DNA of 64,000 nucleotides from CAWJMD01 sp963700925 (GCA_963700925.1 OY969553.1:496001-560000); one strand, 5' to 3'. Shown: positions 34,592 to 43,471, numbered from the stretch's first letter. Made by a program: numbers and translations. The notes: generated by a model from the sequence alone, not told the origin.

Positions 34592-36255
34592 GGGCCACTC
34601 ACCCCGAGCCGGGCAGCGAGCGCGGCAGCCAGCACCTCGCGGTCGTCGAACGGGTGGACGGTGCCGGCGACCTCCTGGCCCTGCTCGTGCCCCTTGCCGG
34701 CCACCAGCACCGTGTCGTCACCGGTCGCGCGGGCGACCGCGGCAGCGATGGCGTCGGCCCTGTCGCCCACCTCGACGACCTCGACGCCCGGCCCGGCGGC
34801 GGCTCTCGCACCGGCCACCAGGGCGGCGCGGATGGCGCCCGGATCCTCACCCCGGGGGTTGTCGTCGGTCACCACGACGAGGTCGGCTCCCCGGGCTGCG
34901 GCGGCGCCCATCGCCTCGCGCTTGCCCGCGTCGCGGTCTCCCCCGGCGCCGAGGACGACGACAAGACGTCCGGTCGTGCCGGGGCGCAGCGCACGCAGGG
35001 CGGCAGCCACCGCGTCGGCGCTGTGGGCGTAGTCGACGACGGCCAGTGGGCAGCCGTCGGCGGGCCGGCTCACGACCTGCATGCGCCCGGGCACTTGGCC
35101 CCCGGCGGCCAGGCCGTCCCGGAGGCCGTCGGTGTCGAAGCCCGCCTCGACGAGCATCAGAGCTGCCATCGCGGTGTTGGCCACGTTGAAGTCACCGGGC
35201 AGGGGGCTGAGCAGGTCGACCCCGTGGCCGTCGCGGTGCCGCAGGGTGAACTCGGTGCCCACGCCGTCGGCCGTGGGGGCCAGATCGACTGCCTCCCAGT
35301 CTGTCTCGACCATATCGACAGTGCTGAGGGGGGTGCGGAAGGTGACCACGGGAACGTCGGCCTCGGCGGCCAGCCGCACGCCCCAGTGGTCGTCGACGCA
35401 GACCACGCCGCGCCGCGCCCGATCTGGAGTGAGCAGGGCGGCCTTCGTCGCGTAGTAGTGCTCGAGGTCGGGATGGAAGTCGAGGTGGTCCTGGGAGAGG
35501 TTCGTGAACCCCGCGACGTCATACCGCACGGCGTCGACCCGGTGCAGAGCCAGGGCGTGGCTCGAGACCTCCATCGCGCACGCCGTCACCCCCGACTCGC
35601 GCATCACCGCCAGGAGGGCGTGCAGGTCGGGCGACTCGGGCGTGGTGCGCGGGCTGGGCACCCGGTGCGAGCCGAACCGCGTCTCCACCGTGCCGATCAG
35701 GCCCGTCGCGCGGCCATCGGTGCGCAGCGCTGCCTCGAGCAGGTAGCAGGTGGTGGTCTTGCCGTTCGTGCCGGTGACACCGAGCATCAGCAGGTCTTCC
35801 GCCGGCTCGCCGTAGACCCATGCGGACACCCGTCCCAGCACGCCCCGGGGGTCGCCGACGACGACCACCGGCAGATCGGTGCCCTCGCAGAGCGCGAGCC
35901 CTTCGGGGTCGGTCAGCACCGCGGCGGCGCCCGCGGCCGCGGCGTCCTTGGTGAAGCGCGCCCCGTGCACCCGTGCACCTGGCAGCGCGGCATAGAGGTC
36001 ACCCGGCCGCACGGCCCTCGAGTCGAGGGTCGCACCAGTGAGCTCGGTGTCGTCACGTCCCTCGCCGCCGCGAGCAGCAGCATCCGGACCGAGCAGCCGG
36101 CGCAGGCCGTCCACCGTGCGGTCGAGTGCTGCGCCAGGCACGTGCTTCGGACGCGGGAAGGCTCCGGTCACGGGCTCCACCGACGCATCCCCCGAGGCAC
36201 TCCCCGAGGCACCCCCCGAGCCTTGGGCGGCTTGCTGGCCGGGGTCGTCGCGCAC
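34588..36255 (-). CDS. murE: UDP-MurNAc-dipeptide:diaminopimelate ligase
   Basis: A 555-residue Mur ligase that adds the third stem residue. ATP loop LGVTGTNGKTTTCYLLEAAL, AMEVSSHAL and the substrate motif DDNPRGEDP. DNPR is the signature of diaminopimelate-adding enzymes, as opposed to lysine-adding ones; stereochemistry (meso or LL) cannot be read. An N-terminal 40-residue Gly/Ser/Pro extension precedes the catalytic part. GTG at 36255 lies 6 nt after TAGCCT and 73 bp after ftsI, suggesting an internal leaderless promoter in the dcw cluster. Confidence 0.95.
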   Translation of the reverse strand: MRDDPGQQAAQGSGGASGSASGDASVEPVTGAFPRPKHVPGAALDRTVDGLRRLLGPDAAARGGEGRDDTELTGATLDSRAVRPGDLYAALPGARVHGARFTKDAAAAGAAAVLTDPEGLALCEGTDLPVVVVGDPRGVLGRVSAWVYGEPAEDLLMLGVTGTNGKTTTCYLLEAALRTDGRATGLIGTVETRFGSHRVPSPRTTPESPDLHALLAVMRESGVTACAMEVSSHALALHRVDAVRYDVAGFTNLSQDHLDFHPDLEHYYATKAALLTPDRARRGVVCVDDHWGVRLAAEADVPVVTFRTPLSTVDMVETDWEAVDLAPTADGVGTEFTLRHRDGHGVDLLSPLPGDFNVANTAMAALMLVEAGFDTDGLRDGLAAGGQVPGRMQVVSRPADGCPLAVVDYAHSADAVAAALRALRPGTTGRLVVVLGAGGDRDAGKREAMGAAAARGADLVVVTDDNPRGEDPGAIRAALVAGARAAAGPGVEVVEVGDRADAIAAAVARATGDDTVLVAGKGHEQGQEVAGTVHPFDDREVLAAALAARLGVSGP

Positions 36256-36261
36256 CCCGGG

Positions 36262-36267
36262 AGGCTA
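36262..36267 (-). promoter_or_regulatory. -10 hexamer of murE (leaderless, within the dcw cluster)
   Basis: TAGCCT with a 6-nt spacer (CCCGGG) before the murE GTG, in the 73-bp gap after ftsI. This is the only gap of any size between rsmH and ftsQ, and no ribosome binding site is seen. Confidence 0.5.
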
Positions 36268-36328
36268 CCGCCGCGGCTCTGCGCGCCCCGACCCGGCACG
36301 CACCCCGTCCCGGGCCACGTGGCGAGGC

Positions 36329-38215
36329 TCACTCGTACGTCAGGGGATACAGGCTGGCCTTCTCGCCGGAGGGCGGGATCGCGAGGTCCTGCAGCGCGAA
36401 CGACATCACGTCGCGGAAGACGGGGGCCGCGACGGTGCCGCCGTAGTAGCCGTTGACGGGCCGCTGCAGGGTGACCCCGATGACGATCTTGGGGTCCTCC
36501 GCGGGCGCCATCCCGATGAATGACCCGGTGTAGCCGCTGTACCCGCCGTCCTTGGGCGCCTGCGCCGTACCCGTCTTGCCCGCGATCCGGTAGCCAGGGA
36601 CCGTCGCGTTGCCACCGGTGCCTTCGGTCACGGCGCCCTCGAGCATCGACCGCACCTGCTGGGCGGTCTCGGGGCTGACCACCTGGGTGCCCTCAGACGC
36701 GGGGGTCGGGACCATCGTCCCGTTCTCGTCGGCGACGGCATCGACCAGCCGCGGCGTCATCCGCTTGCCGTCGTTCGCGATCGTCGCGAACACCTGGGCC
36801 GACTGGAGGGCATTGACCGAGACACCCTGGCCGAAGAGCACCGTGAACTGCTGACGGCCGTCCCAGCTGTCGGCTGGGGCGAGGATGCCGTTGGTCTGGC
36901 CGGGGAAGTCGAGTCCGCTGGGCTGGCCGAGCCCGAACTTCTGCAGGTACTCGTGGCGCTTCTCGCGCGTCATCTGCTGGCCGACCATCACCGTTCCGGT
37001 GTTCGACGACTCCCCGAGGATGCCCGCGAAGGTCAGCTTCTGCTGCGGGTGGGGGTGCGAGTCCCGGAACGTCTGGCCGTTGCTGGTCGTGTACCGGTCG
37101 GGCACCACGAACTGACTCTCCGGTGTGACGATGCCCTCCTCGATCGCGGCGGCCGCCGTGATCACCTTCGCCGTCGACCCCGGCTCGATCACGTCGGAGA
37201 GGGCGCGGCTCCCGCGGTCCTCGGCGGTGGCTGCGCCGGGGTCGTTGGGGTCGACGCTCGGCGACTCGGCCAGAGCCAGGATGTTGCCGGTCTCGACCTC
37301 GATGGCGAACACGTTGCCCGACTCGGCTCCCGAGGCCGCCACCTGTGCGGCGATGGCCTGCTGGAAGTACCACTGCAGGTCGCGGTCGATCGTCAGGCGG
37401 ACGTCACGGCCGTCGGCCGCCGACACCTCGGCCATCGCGCCGGTGGGAATCATCTGCCCCTCGCCGCCGCGCTCGTAGTGGCGGTAGCCGTCCTTGCCGG
37501 CGAGGGCCGACTCCATGCTCATCTCGAGGCCGGCGAGCCCCTTCCCCTCGGCGCCGGTGAAGCCGATCAGGTTTCCGGCCACCGCACCGGCGGGATAGCT
37601 GCGGGCACTGGTCTTCTCGCTCAGCACCCCGGTGACGCCCAGGGCCTGGACGTCGCGCCATACCTGAGGCGTCACGCCCTTGACCACGTACGCGAACCGG
37701 CGCTCCCCGTCGAGCGCGGTGCGCACCTCTGCTGGGGTCTGGCCGGTGATCGCGGCAATGTCGGCGGCGGCGCCGTCGAGACCCCCGGGACCACCGTCCT
37801 TCGACTCGTAGAGGTGGACGAGGGTCTGGTCGACCGTGATGTTCCGACGCTCGACGCTGGCCGCGAGGGCAACGCCCTCCCGGTCGGTGATCTCGCCGCG
37901 GTGGGCCAGCAGCGGTGCCTTGACCAGCCGGTTGCCGAGCGCCTCCTCCGCGAGAGCGGTCGCGTCCAGGCCCTGCATCTGGACCAGGCGGGCCGCGAAC
38001 AGGCTGACCAGGATCATGATCACGAGCACGAGACCCCGGGCGCGGCGGTCCGGCGGCGGAGTGCGCAGGCCGCGACCTTCGGCGCGGACCCTCGGTGGAC
38101 GCGGAGGTGTGCCGGCCGGTCGGGCCCTTGCCCGGCGGTCGGCACTGTCCCTGCGGTCTGCACTGTCCCTGCGGTCAGCACTGTCTCGGCGGCGAGTCGG
38201 TGCGGTGACGGTCAC
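36329..38215 (-). CDS. ftsI: Septal transpeptidase FtsI (PBP3-type)
   Basis: A 628-residue class B penicillin-binding protein that cross-links septal peptidoglycan. It has a basic cytoplasmic N-terminus with three copies of RDSADR (18-bp DNA repeat), one membrane segment (about 62-80), a pedestal domain (RGEITDREGVALA), and a transpeptidase domain. The active-site motifs are STAK (EPGSTAK), SSN (GESSNTG) and KTGTAQ. GTG overlaps the ftsL-like stop (GTGA). Confidence 0.95.
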   Translation of the reverse strand: MTVTAPTRRRDSADRRDSADRRDSADRRARARPAGTPPRPPRVRAEGRGLRTPPPDRRARGLVLVIMILVSLFAARLVQMQGLDATALAEEALGNRLVKAPLLAHRGEITDREGVALAASVERRNITVDQTLVHLYESKDGGPGGLDGAAADIAAITGQTPAEVRTALDGERRFAYVVKGVTPQVWRDVQALGVTGVLSEKTSARSYPAGAVAGNLIGFTGAEGKGLAGLEMSMESALAGKDGYRHYERGGEGQMIPTGAMAEVSAADGRDVRLTIDRDLQWYFQQAIAAQVAASGAESGNVFAIEVETGNILALAESPSVDPNDPGAATAEDRGSRALSDVIEPGSTAKVITAAAAIEEGIVTPESQFVVPDRYTTSNGQTFRDSHPHPQQKLTFAGILGESSNTGTVMVGQQMTREKRHEYLQKFGLGQPSGLDFPGQTNGILAPADSWDGRQQFTVLFGQGVSVNALQSAQVFATIANDGKRMTPRLVDAVADENGTMVPTPASEGTQVVSPETAQQVRSMLEGAVTEGTGGNATVPGYRIAGKTGTAQAPKDGGYSGYTGSFIGMAPAEDPKIVIGVTLQRPVNGYYGGTVAAPVFRDVMSFALQDLAIPPSGEKASLYPLTYE

Positions 38216-38889
38216 CCGGCGCCTCCCCTCGGCACGGCACCGTCACCCGGGTCGACGGGTGGCGGCTCGGTGGGAGTGATGGTCGCTGTGTCGGACGGAG
38301 GTGCCACGCTCGCGCCCGTCCCCGCGGCGTCGTCGGCGACCGAGCCGGCAGCCTCGGCGGCGGCCGCCGCCGCGGCATCGGCGGCAGCCTGGGCGGCGAC
38401 AGCGTCCTCCTCGCTCACGACACCGGGTGGAGCCTTGGCGAGGCCCGGCAGGTCGGAGAAGGCGGCGAGCTTCGTGGGGTCGGCCGGAGTCGGCGAGCCG
38501 AGCACCTGGCCGTCGGCGAGTCGGATGAAGGCCGGGCTGCCGTTCGGGATCATCCCCAGCTGCCGCGCCCGGGCCGACAAGGTCGACGGCGACGACTGGA
38601 CGGCCAGGTCCTCCGCGAGCGCCTGCTCCGTCTCGGTCAGGGCGATCTGGCGCAGCTCGAGCTGGTTCTCGGCGTAGGCGCCCCGAGACAGCACGAGGTT
38701 GATCACCAGCACCGCGAGGAGGCTGGCGACCAGGATCGCGACACAGGCCGCCACGAACGACGGTTGCCAGGTGACCCGCACCGGGGCGGTCAGGACCCGA
38801 AGGCGTGGGCCCGGCGCCGGGGCTCGGCCGGCCGGTCGGCGCTGCCGCTGAGGTGCTTTCGCGAAGGCGCGCGCGGCCGCGGGAGTCAC
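38212..38889 (-). CDS. ftsL: FtsL-like divisome protein
   Basis: A 225-residue bitopic protein at the ftsL position between rsmH and ftsI. A basic N-terminus precedes one membrane segment (about 45-68, VAACVAILVASLLAVLVINLVL). A heptad-rich region follows (ENQLELRQIALTETEQALAEDL) with ARQLGMIPNGSPAFIRL, the usual end of FtsL/septum initiator domains. The last 90 residues are Ala/Pro/Asp-rich and probably disordered. Assignment rests on position and architecture because FtsL sequence conservation is low. GTG overlaps the rsmH stop. Confidence 0.75.
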   Translation of the reverse strand: MTPAAARAFAKAPQRQRRPAGRAPAPGPRLRVLTAPVRVTWQPSFVAACVAILVASLLAVLVINLVLSRGAYAENQLELRQIALTETEQALAEDLAVQSSPSTLSARARQLGMIPNGSPAFIRLADGQVLGSPTPADPTKLAAFSDLPGLAKAPPGVVSEEDAVAAQAAADAAAAAAAEAAGSVADDAAGTGASVAPPSDTATITPTEPPPVDPGDGAVPRGGAG

Positions 38890-39860
38890 GCCGCCCTCCC
38901 GGGTGGCGGGCGCAGTCGCTCGGCGGCACGGAGGCGCACTGACGCAGCGCGCGGGTTGAGCGCGACCTCGGTCTCGCCGGCGGTCTCTGCGCCGCGGGTC
39001 AGCAGCCGCAGCTCAGGGGCGTGCTCCGGCAGCTCGACCGGCAGGCCCTCCGGTGCCGTGCTGCGGGCAGCGTGGGTGAGCGCTCGCTTCGCGATCCGGT
39101 CCTCGAGCGAGTGGTACGACATCACCACGATGCGACCCCCGACGGCCAGCGCGCCCAACGCCGCCGGAAGCGCCTGCTCGAGCACCTCGAGCTCGCCGTT
39201 GACCTCGATGCGCAGCGCCTGGAACGTGCGCTTCGCCGGGTTGCCGCCGGTGCGACGCGTCGCTGCGGGAACGGCTGCCCTGACCAGGTCGACCAGCCGG
39301 GCGCTGCGGTGGAACGGCTCGGTGGCTCGCTCCCGCACGACGGCGTCGGCGATGCGGCGGGCGAAGCGCTCCTCCCCGTACTCGCGCAGCACGCGGGCGA
39401 GTGCGGCGGCCGGGTAGGTGTTGAGCACGTCCGCTGCCGTGAGGTCGGTGCCGGCGTCCATCCGCATGTCGAGCGGGGCGTCCGTGCGGTAGGCGAAGCC
39501 GCGCTCCGCCTCGTCGAGCTGCAGCGACGAGACGCCGAGGTCGAAGAGCACGCCGTGAGCCGCCGGCAGGCCCAGGTCGGCCAGGACCTCCGGGATGCGG
39601 TCGTACACGGCGTGTACGAGTGAGATGCGGTCGCCGAAGCGCTCCAGCCGCCGTTCCGCGAGCGCGATCGCCTGCCGGTCGCGGTCGATGCCGACCAGTC
39701 GCGCGGCGGGACAGCCCACGAGCAGGGCCTCGCTGTGACCACCCATGCCGAGGGTGGCGTCGACGACGACCGCGCCCGGCTCACCCAGCGCAGGGGAGAG
39801 CAGGTCGACGCAGCGCTCGAGCAGCACCGGCACGTGCCGCGCTGCTGCGTCCTCGGACAT
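38886..39860 (-). CDS. rsmH: 16S rRNA (cytosine1402-N4)-methyltransferase
   Basis: A 324-residue SAM-dependent methyltransferase (MraW) that modifies C1402 in the decoding centre. SAM-binding motif VVDATLGMGGHSEALL, then DRDRQAIALAERRL, FDLGVSSLQLDEAERGF and the C-terminal VMSYHSLEDRIAKRAL. ATG at 39860 has AAGGG upstream. It is preceded by a 370-bp gap with tandem repeats that separates it from mraZ. Confidence 0.95.
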   Translation of the reverse strand: MSEDAAARHVPVLLERCVDLLSPALGEPGAVVVDATLGMGGHSEALLVGCPAARLVGIDRDRQAIALAERRLERFGDRISLVHAVYDRIPEVLADLGLPAAHGVLFDLGVSSLQLDEAERGFAYRTDAPLDMRMDAGTDLTAADVLNTYPAAALARVLREYGEERFARRIADAVVRERATEPFHRSARLVDLVRAAVPAATRRTGGNPAKRTFQALRIEVNGELEVLEQALPAALGALAVGGRIVVMSYHSLEDRIAKRALTHAARSTAPEGLPVELPEHAPELRLLTRGAETAGETEVALNPRAASVRLRAAERLRPPPGRAA

Positions 39861-40230
39861 CTCGACCCTTCGACGATTCGAGTGGCTGGTGAGCCTGTGT
39901 GACTGGTGGAGCTGGTGGAGCTGGTGGGGCCGGGTCGCGACCGGCCTTCTGTGGTGGACGTCGGTGGTGGTCTGGGAGCGGGGGCTGTTCGTCTGTCGTC
40001 GTCGTCTGGTGGGCAGCGGGCTGGGGGGATCCGCTCGCCGCAGGCGGCCACGGAGGCTGCCCGCCCGGCCAGGTCCCCATCCGTCGGCGCGGCCTGGCAC
40101 CGGGGAAGGTGTGTCAGGACGCCGCGGACGGCTGGAGACCTGGCCGTGCGGTCGGCCGGGCCATTTCGGTTCAGAGGGGTTCAGAGGGGTTCAGAGGGGT
40201 TCAGAGGGGTTCAGGAGGGTTCAGGAGGGT
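39861..40230. other. mraZ-rsmH intergenic region with tandem repeats
   Basis: A 370-bp gap without a convincing gene. Near rsmH (about 39903-39930) there is a 9-bp repeat (GGTGGAGCT, three copies). Its other end holds the 10-bp array that begins at the mraZ stop codon. No clear promoter hexamers were recognised for rsmH. The gap is unusually long for this position in the dcw cluster. Confidence 0.6.
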
Positions 40231-40240
40231 TCAGAAGAGT
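40171..40240. repeat. Seven 10-bp tandem repeats overlapping the end of mraZ
   Basis: Units on the plus strand: TCAGAGGGGT four times, TCAGGAGGGT twice, then TCAGAAGAGT. The period is exactly 10 bp. The last unit lies within the final codons of mraZ, and the TGA stop belongs to the repeat. The period equals that of the MraZ boxes upstream of mraZ. Confidence 0.95.
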
Positions 40241-40662
40241 CCAGGGACGACCTCCTCTGCGGTGCTGGCGAACTCGGGCTCCTGCTCGGACAGGTAGGTG
40301 TCCCAGGCGGTCGCGTCCCAGACCTCCACCCGCGAGCCGGCGCCGATCACGGTGCAGTCGCGGTCGAGGTTGGCGTAGGTGCGCAGCTGGCTCGGAATCG
40401 TGATCCGCCCCTGCTTGTCCGGCAGCTCGTCGTAGGCGCCCGAGAGCAGCACCCGCAGGTAGTCGCGGGCCTGCTTGCTCGCCACGGGTGCCTGTCTGAG
40501 CCGCTCGTGCATGCGCTCGAACTCGGCGCTCGTGAACACGTACAGGCAGCGTTCCTGGCCCTTGGTGACCACCAGGCCGGGCGCGAGCTGGTCACGAAAC
40601 TTGGCGGGAAGGATCAGCCGGCCCTTCTCGTCCAGGCGCGGGGAGTGAGTACCGAGAAACAT
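40231..40662 (-). CDS. mraZ: Transcriptional regulator MraZ
   Basis: A 143-residue protein with two SpoVT-AbrB-like domains that forms a ring and binds repeats in its own promoter. Each half has the conserved DxKGR motif: LDEKGRLILPAKFRDQL and LPDKQGRITIPSQLRTYA. ATG at 40662 follows GGGAGGG; an upstream in-frame extension lacks family similarity. First gene of the dcw cluster. Three candidate MraZ boxes overlap its promoter, so autoregulation is likely. Confidence 0.95.
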   Translation of the reverse strand: MFLGTHSPRLDEKGRLILPAKFRDQLAPGLVVTKGQERCLYVFTSAEFERMHERLRQAPVASKQARDYLRVLLSGAYDELPDKQGRITIPSQLRTYANLDRDCTVIGAGSRVEVWDATAWDTYLSEQEPEFASTAEEVVPGLF

Positions 40663-40710
40663 CGACGCCCTCCCATCCCGTTGCAGCCCGGAACCCCCGT
40701 GCTCCGAGAG

Positions 40711-40743
40711 CCTCCACATTACCCCACTTCACTCCACAGTCAA
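40711..40743 (-). promoter_or_regulatory. mraZ promoter overlapped by three MraZ boxes
   Basis: On the minus strand TTGACT (40738-40743) and TAATGT (40716-40721) are 16 nt apart. Within 40711-40737 the pentamers TGGAG, TGGGG and TGGAG occur with 5-nt spacers, a 10-bp period. This matches the TGGGN-N5 repeat pattern bound by MraZ in E. coli. The boxes cover spacer and -10 element, a repressor arrangement. Confidence 0.75.
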
Positions 40744-40841
40744 CGTGATCTCGGTAGTTCGGGCCGTCGACTTGAGGCAAAGCCGCAGGTCAAATGGGTG
40801 GGCGGACGGTGGAGGGATTGCCAGGGCCCGGTCACGTGCCG

Positions 40842-40915
40842 GAGCCTCGTTCACGTGGCGTAGCCCTCGTCAACGGGGCGTGCGAGCCTCGTGAACGGTG
40901 GTTTGGCCTCGTGAA
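40842..40915. repeat. Four phased copies of a GTTCACGAGGC-like element
   Basis: Plus-strand cores GCCTCGTTCA (40844), CCCTCGTCAA (40864), GCCTCGTGAA (40886) and GCCTCGTGAA (40906). Spacing is 20, 22 and 20 bp, about two helical turns. Flanks are partly conserved (AG before the core and ACGGGG-like after it). On the minus strand the core reads TTCACGAGGC or close variants. It lies about 100-175 bp upstream of the mraZ promoter. Confidence 0.8.
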
Positions 40916-41124
40916 GCAACCGATGGCGACCGGGCAGCGTCCCAGTGGGGTGAAGTGGGGGCCGGCATGCAGGTCGTGCATCGAGTCGTGGAGGCCGGTG
41001 GGGGTTGGAGGTGCCTACCGATACCGAGCGGTGACCCCCGACGCCTCCCCCACACCACCGTTCTTCACGTAACGTCTGCCATCAGGCTGCGCACCCGCGC
41101 CCATCGAACGCCCGAGGAGCACCT

Positions 41125-42099
41125 TTGACGACGACCGGTACGGCCCCGCGCAACCTGGACGACTTGGCGTACCACGCCGGTGCCATCCAGCGCGCGATCG
41201 AGTCCGTCATCCAGGGCAAGCACGGTGCGGTCCGCACGGCGCTCACCGTGCTCCTGGCCCAGGGCCACCTCCTCGTCGAGGACGTGCCGGGCGTCGGCAA
41301 GACGATGCTGGCCAAGGCCCTTGCGCGGTCGATCGACTGCTCCGTGCGGCGGATCCAGTTCACGCCCGACCTACTGCCCAGCGACATCACCGGTGTGAGC
41401 ATCTACAACCAGGAGACCCGCGACTTCGAGTTCAAGCCCGGCGCCGTCTTCGCGAACGTCGTGGTGGGGGACGAGATCAACCGCGCCTCACCGAAGACCC
41501 AGTCAGCGCTGCTGGAGTGCATGGAGGAACGCCAGGTCACGGTCGACGGCATCACCTACGTGCTGGAACCGCCCTTCATCGTGGTGGCGACGCAGAACCC
41601 GATCGAGATGGAAGGGACCTACCCGCTGCCGGAGGCGCAGCGCGACAGGTTCATGGCCCGTGTGTCGATGGGCTACCCCGCGTCCGCCTCCGAGATCGAG
41701 ATGCTGGACTCGCGAGACCAGGTCGACCCGCTCGACAGCCTGACCGCGGTGGCCGACGCAGCGACCGTGCGAGCGCTGGTCGAGGTGGTGCGCACCGTCC
41801 ACGCCGCTCCCGCCGTCAAGCAGTACCTCGTCGACCTCGTCACCGCGACGCGCACCCACCCGGACCTGCGCCTCGGCGCCAGCCCCCGCGCCAGCCTGCA
41901 GCTGCTGCGCGCGTCGCAGGCCCACGCCGCCCTCGACGGGCGCGACCACGTGCTGCCCGACGACCTCAAGCTGCTGGCGCCGGCGGTGCTGTCGCACCGG
42001 CTGCTGCCCACGGCTGACGCGCAGCTGGCCCGGCGCACGGTCGAGGACGTTCTCGCGGAAGTCCTTGCGCGAGTTCCCGTCCCGGCCGGAAAGCGCTGA
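41125..42099 (+). CDS. MoxR-family AAA+ ATPase
   Basis: A 324-residue AAA+ ATPase. Walker A is DVPGVGKTMLAKALAR, Walker B VVVGDEINRASPKTQSALLECMEE, sensor 1 VVATQNPIEMEGTYPLPEAQRDRF. MoxR proteins act as chaperones that activate partners, often those with VWA or DUF58 domains. The start is TTG with GAGGAG 7 nt upstream. First gene of a moxR-DUF58-transglutaminase operon, a conserved actinobacterial unit. Confidence 0.94.
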   Translation: MTTTGTAPRNLDDLAYHAGAIQRAIESVIQGKHGAVRTALTVLLAQGHLLVEDVPGVGKTMLAKALARSIDCSVRRIQFTPDLLPSDITGVSIYNQETRDFEFKPGAVFANVVVGDEINRASPKTQSALLECMEERQVTVDGITYVLEPPFIVVATQNPIEMEGTYPLPEAQRDRFMARVSMGYPASASEIEMLDSRDQVDPLDSLTAVADAATVRALVEVVRTVHAAPAVKQYLVDLVTATRTHPDLRLGASPRASLQLLRASQAHAALDGRDHVLPDDLKLLAPAVLSHRLLPTADAQLARRTVEDVLAEVLARVPVPAGKR

Positions 42100-42109
42100 G
42101 AGGCACTCG

Positions 42110-43471
42110 ATGGCAGAGCCCGCCCCGGGCGGCCCCGGTGGTCCGGGTGGTCCGGGCAGCGGCGGCTGGTCGTCCGCGCTGCCGAGCGCGCTCTCGGGCC
42201 TGACCGTCCGCGGCCGCGCCTTCATGGCGTCCGGGCTGGCCACGGCCGCATGCGCCGTCGTGCTCGGCCAGCGTGACCTGCTGCGGATCGCAGCCCTGCT
42301 GCTCCTGGTGCCGGTCGTCAGCGTCCTGCTGGTGGCGCGCTCGCGGTACCGCGTGCAGCTCTCCCGCACGGTGTCGCCGGCCCGGGTCTCAGCCGGTCAG
42401 TCGGCGTCGGTGCGCCTCGAGCTGGCGAACCTCTCCCGGGTGCCGACCGGTGTGCTGCTCGCCGAGGAGCAGCTGCCCTACGTGCTGGGTGCCCGTCCGC
42501 GATTCGTCGTCGACCGCCTGGACCCGCAGGGACGCGCGGCCGTGACGTACTCATTGCGCAGCGACGTGCGGGGTCGCTGGGACATCGGCCCAGTCCGACT
42601 GCGGCTCACCGACCCCTTCGGGATGTGCGAGGTCACACGGTCCTTCACGGCGACCGACCCGCTGACGGTCGTGCCCAAGGTCCATCCTCTGGCCACCCTG
42701 AACGCCGCCGGTAGCTGGCGTGGTGCCGGCGACTCGGTGACACGCACCGCTGCGGCGTCCGGCGAGCACGACGTGGCCACCCGCGAGTACCGCTACGGCG
42801 ACGACCTGCGTCGCGTGCACTGGAGGTCGACGGCTCGGCGCGGGGAGCTGATGGTCCGGCGCGACGAGCAGCCCCACCAGATGCAGGCGACCGTGCTCGT
42901 CGACCGTCGTGCCGTCGGTCACCGCGGCGACGGGCCGGCCTCGTCGTTCGAGTGGGCGGTCAGCGCCGCCGCCTCGGTCTGCCACCTGCTCGTGCAGGCG
43001 GGCTACGGCGTGCGGATGATCAGCGACGACCTGGAGATCGGCTGGACGGGTCGCGAGCACGCCGGCGGGGTGGGGCCGCTGCTCGACCGGCTCGCCGTGA
43101 TGGACCTCGGCGGGCCGAGGGAGCTCTCGGCGGCCACCAGCCTCCTGACGCGCGCGGGGGGCGACGGGCTCGTGGTGGCCGTGCTCGGGGAAGTCGACAC
43201 CGATGACGTGCATCCCCTGGCCGCGCTGAGCCGGCGCGGCACGGTCGGCCTCGCCCTGGTGCAGCGCACGACCGGCTGGGTCATGCTGCCGCCGCGTCGG
43301 GCGGCCCAGATCGACACAGCTCGTGAGGAGGCGATCGGGCGCCTAGAGGTCGGCGGGTGGAGCGCCGTCGAGGTCGACGCTCGCGTCAGTGTCACGCGCG
43401 CGTGGGACGCCCTCGTCGCCCGCCACCACGCTGGTCGTCGCTCAGCGAGCAACGCCGGAGCCTGGCGATGA
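42110..43471 (+). CDS. DUF58 membrane-associated protein
   Basis: A 453-residue protein. A Gly/Pro-rich start (GGPGGPGGPGSGG) precedes two membrane segments (about 38-58 and 62-80) and a DUF58 domain with the signature YRYGDDLRRVHWRSTARRGELMVRRDE at about 225-255. DUF58 proteins are presumed partners of MoxR ATPases and resemble VWA domains. ATG at 42110 follows AGAGG, 10 nt after moxR. The stop overlaps the transglutaminase start (ATGA). Confidence 0.92.
   Translation: MAEPAPGGPGGPGGPGSGGWSSALPSALSGLTVRGRAFMASGLATAACAVVLGQRDLLRIAALLLLVPVVSVLLVARSRYRVQLSRTVSPARVSAGQSASVRLELANLSRVPTGVLLAEEQLPYVLGARPRFVVDRLDPQGRAAVTYSLRSDVRGRWDIGPVRLRLTDPFGMCEVTRSFTATDPLTVVPKVHPLATLNAAGSWRGAGDSVTRTAAASGEHDVATREYRYGDDLRRVHWRSTARRGELMVRRDEQPHQMQATVLVDRRAVGHRGDGPASSFEWAVSAAASVCHLLVQAGYGVRMISDDLEIGWTGREHAGGVGPLLDRLAVMDLGGPRELSAATSLLTRAGGDGLVVAVLGEVDTDDVHPLAALSRRGTVGLALVQRTTGWVMLPPRRAAQIDTAREEAIGRLEVGGWSAVEVDARVSVTRAWDALVARHHAGRRSASNAGAWR

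Larger units (their letters stand above)
40663..41124. other. Divergent mraZ-moxR intergenic region
   Basis: A 462-bp gap between divergently transcribed mraZ and moxR. It holds the mraZ promoter and MraZ boxes (40711-40743), a roughly 20-bp imperfect repeat array (40842-40915) and the moxR ribosome binding site GAGGAG. A 92-codon open frame at 40794-41072 crosses the repeats but lacks coding character. No moxR promoter was recognised. Confidence 0.6.

Noticed and set aside
39861..40230. A stable RNA gene such as RNase P RNA in the long mraZ-rsmH gap
   Set aside because: No conserved RNase P, tmRNA or 6S signatures were seen; the gap consists largely of low-complexity repeats.
40794..41072. 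A 92-codon plus-strand open frame between mraZ and moxR
   Set aside because: It is produced by the phased repeats, has no ribosome binding site and no domain features.
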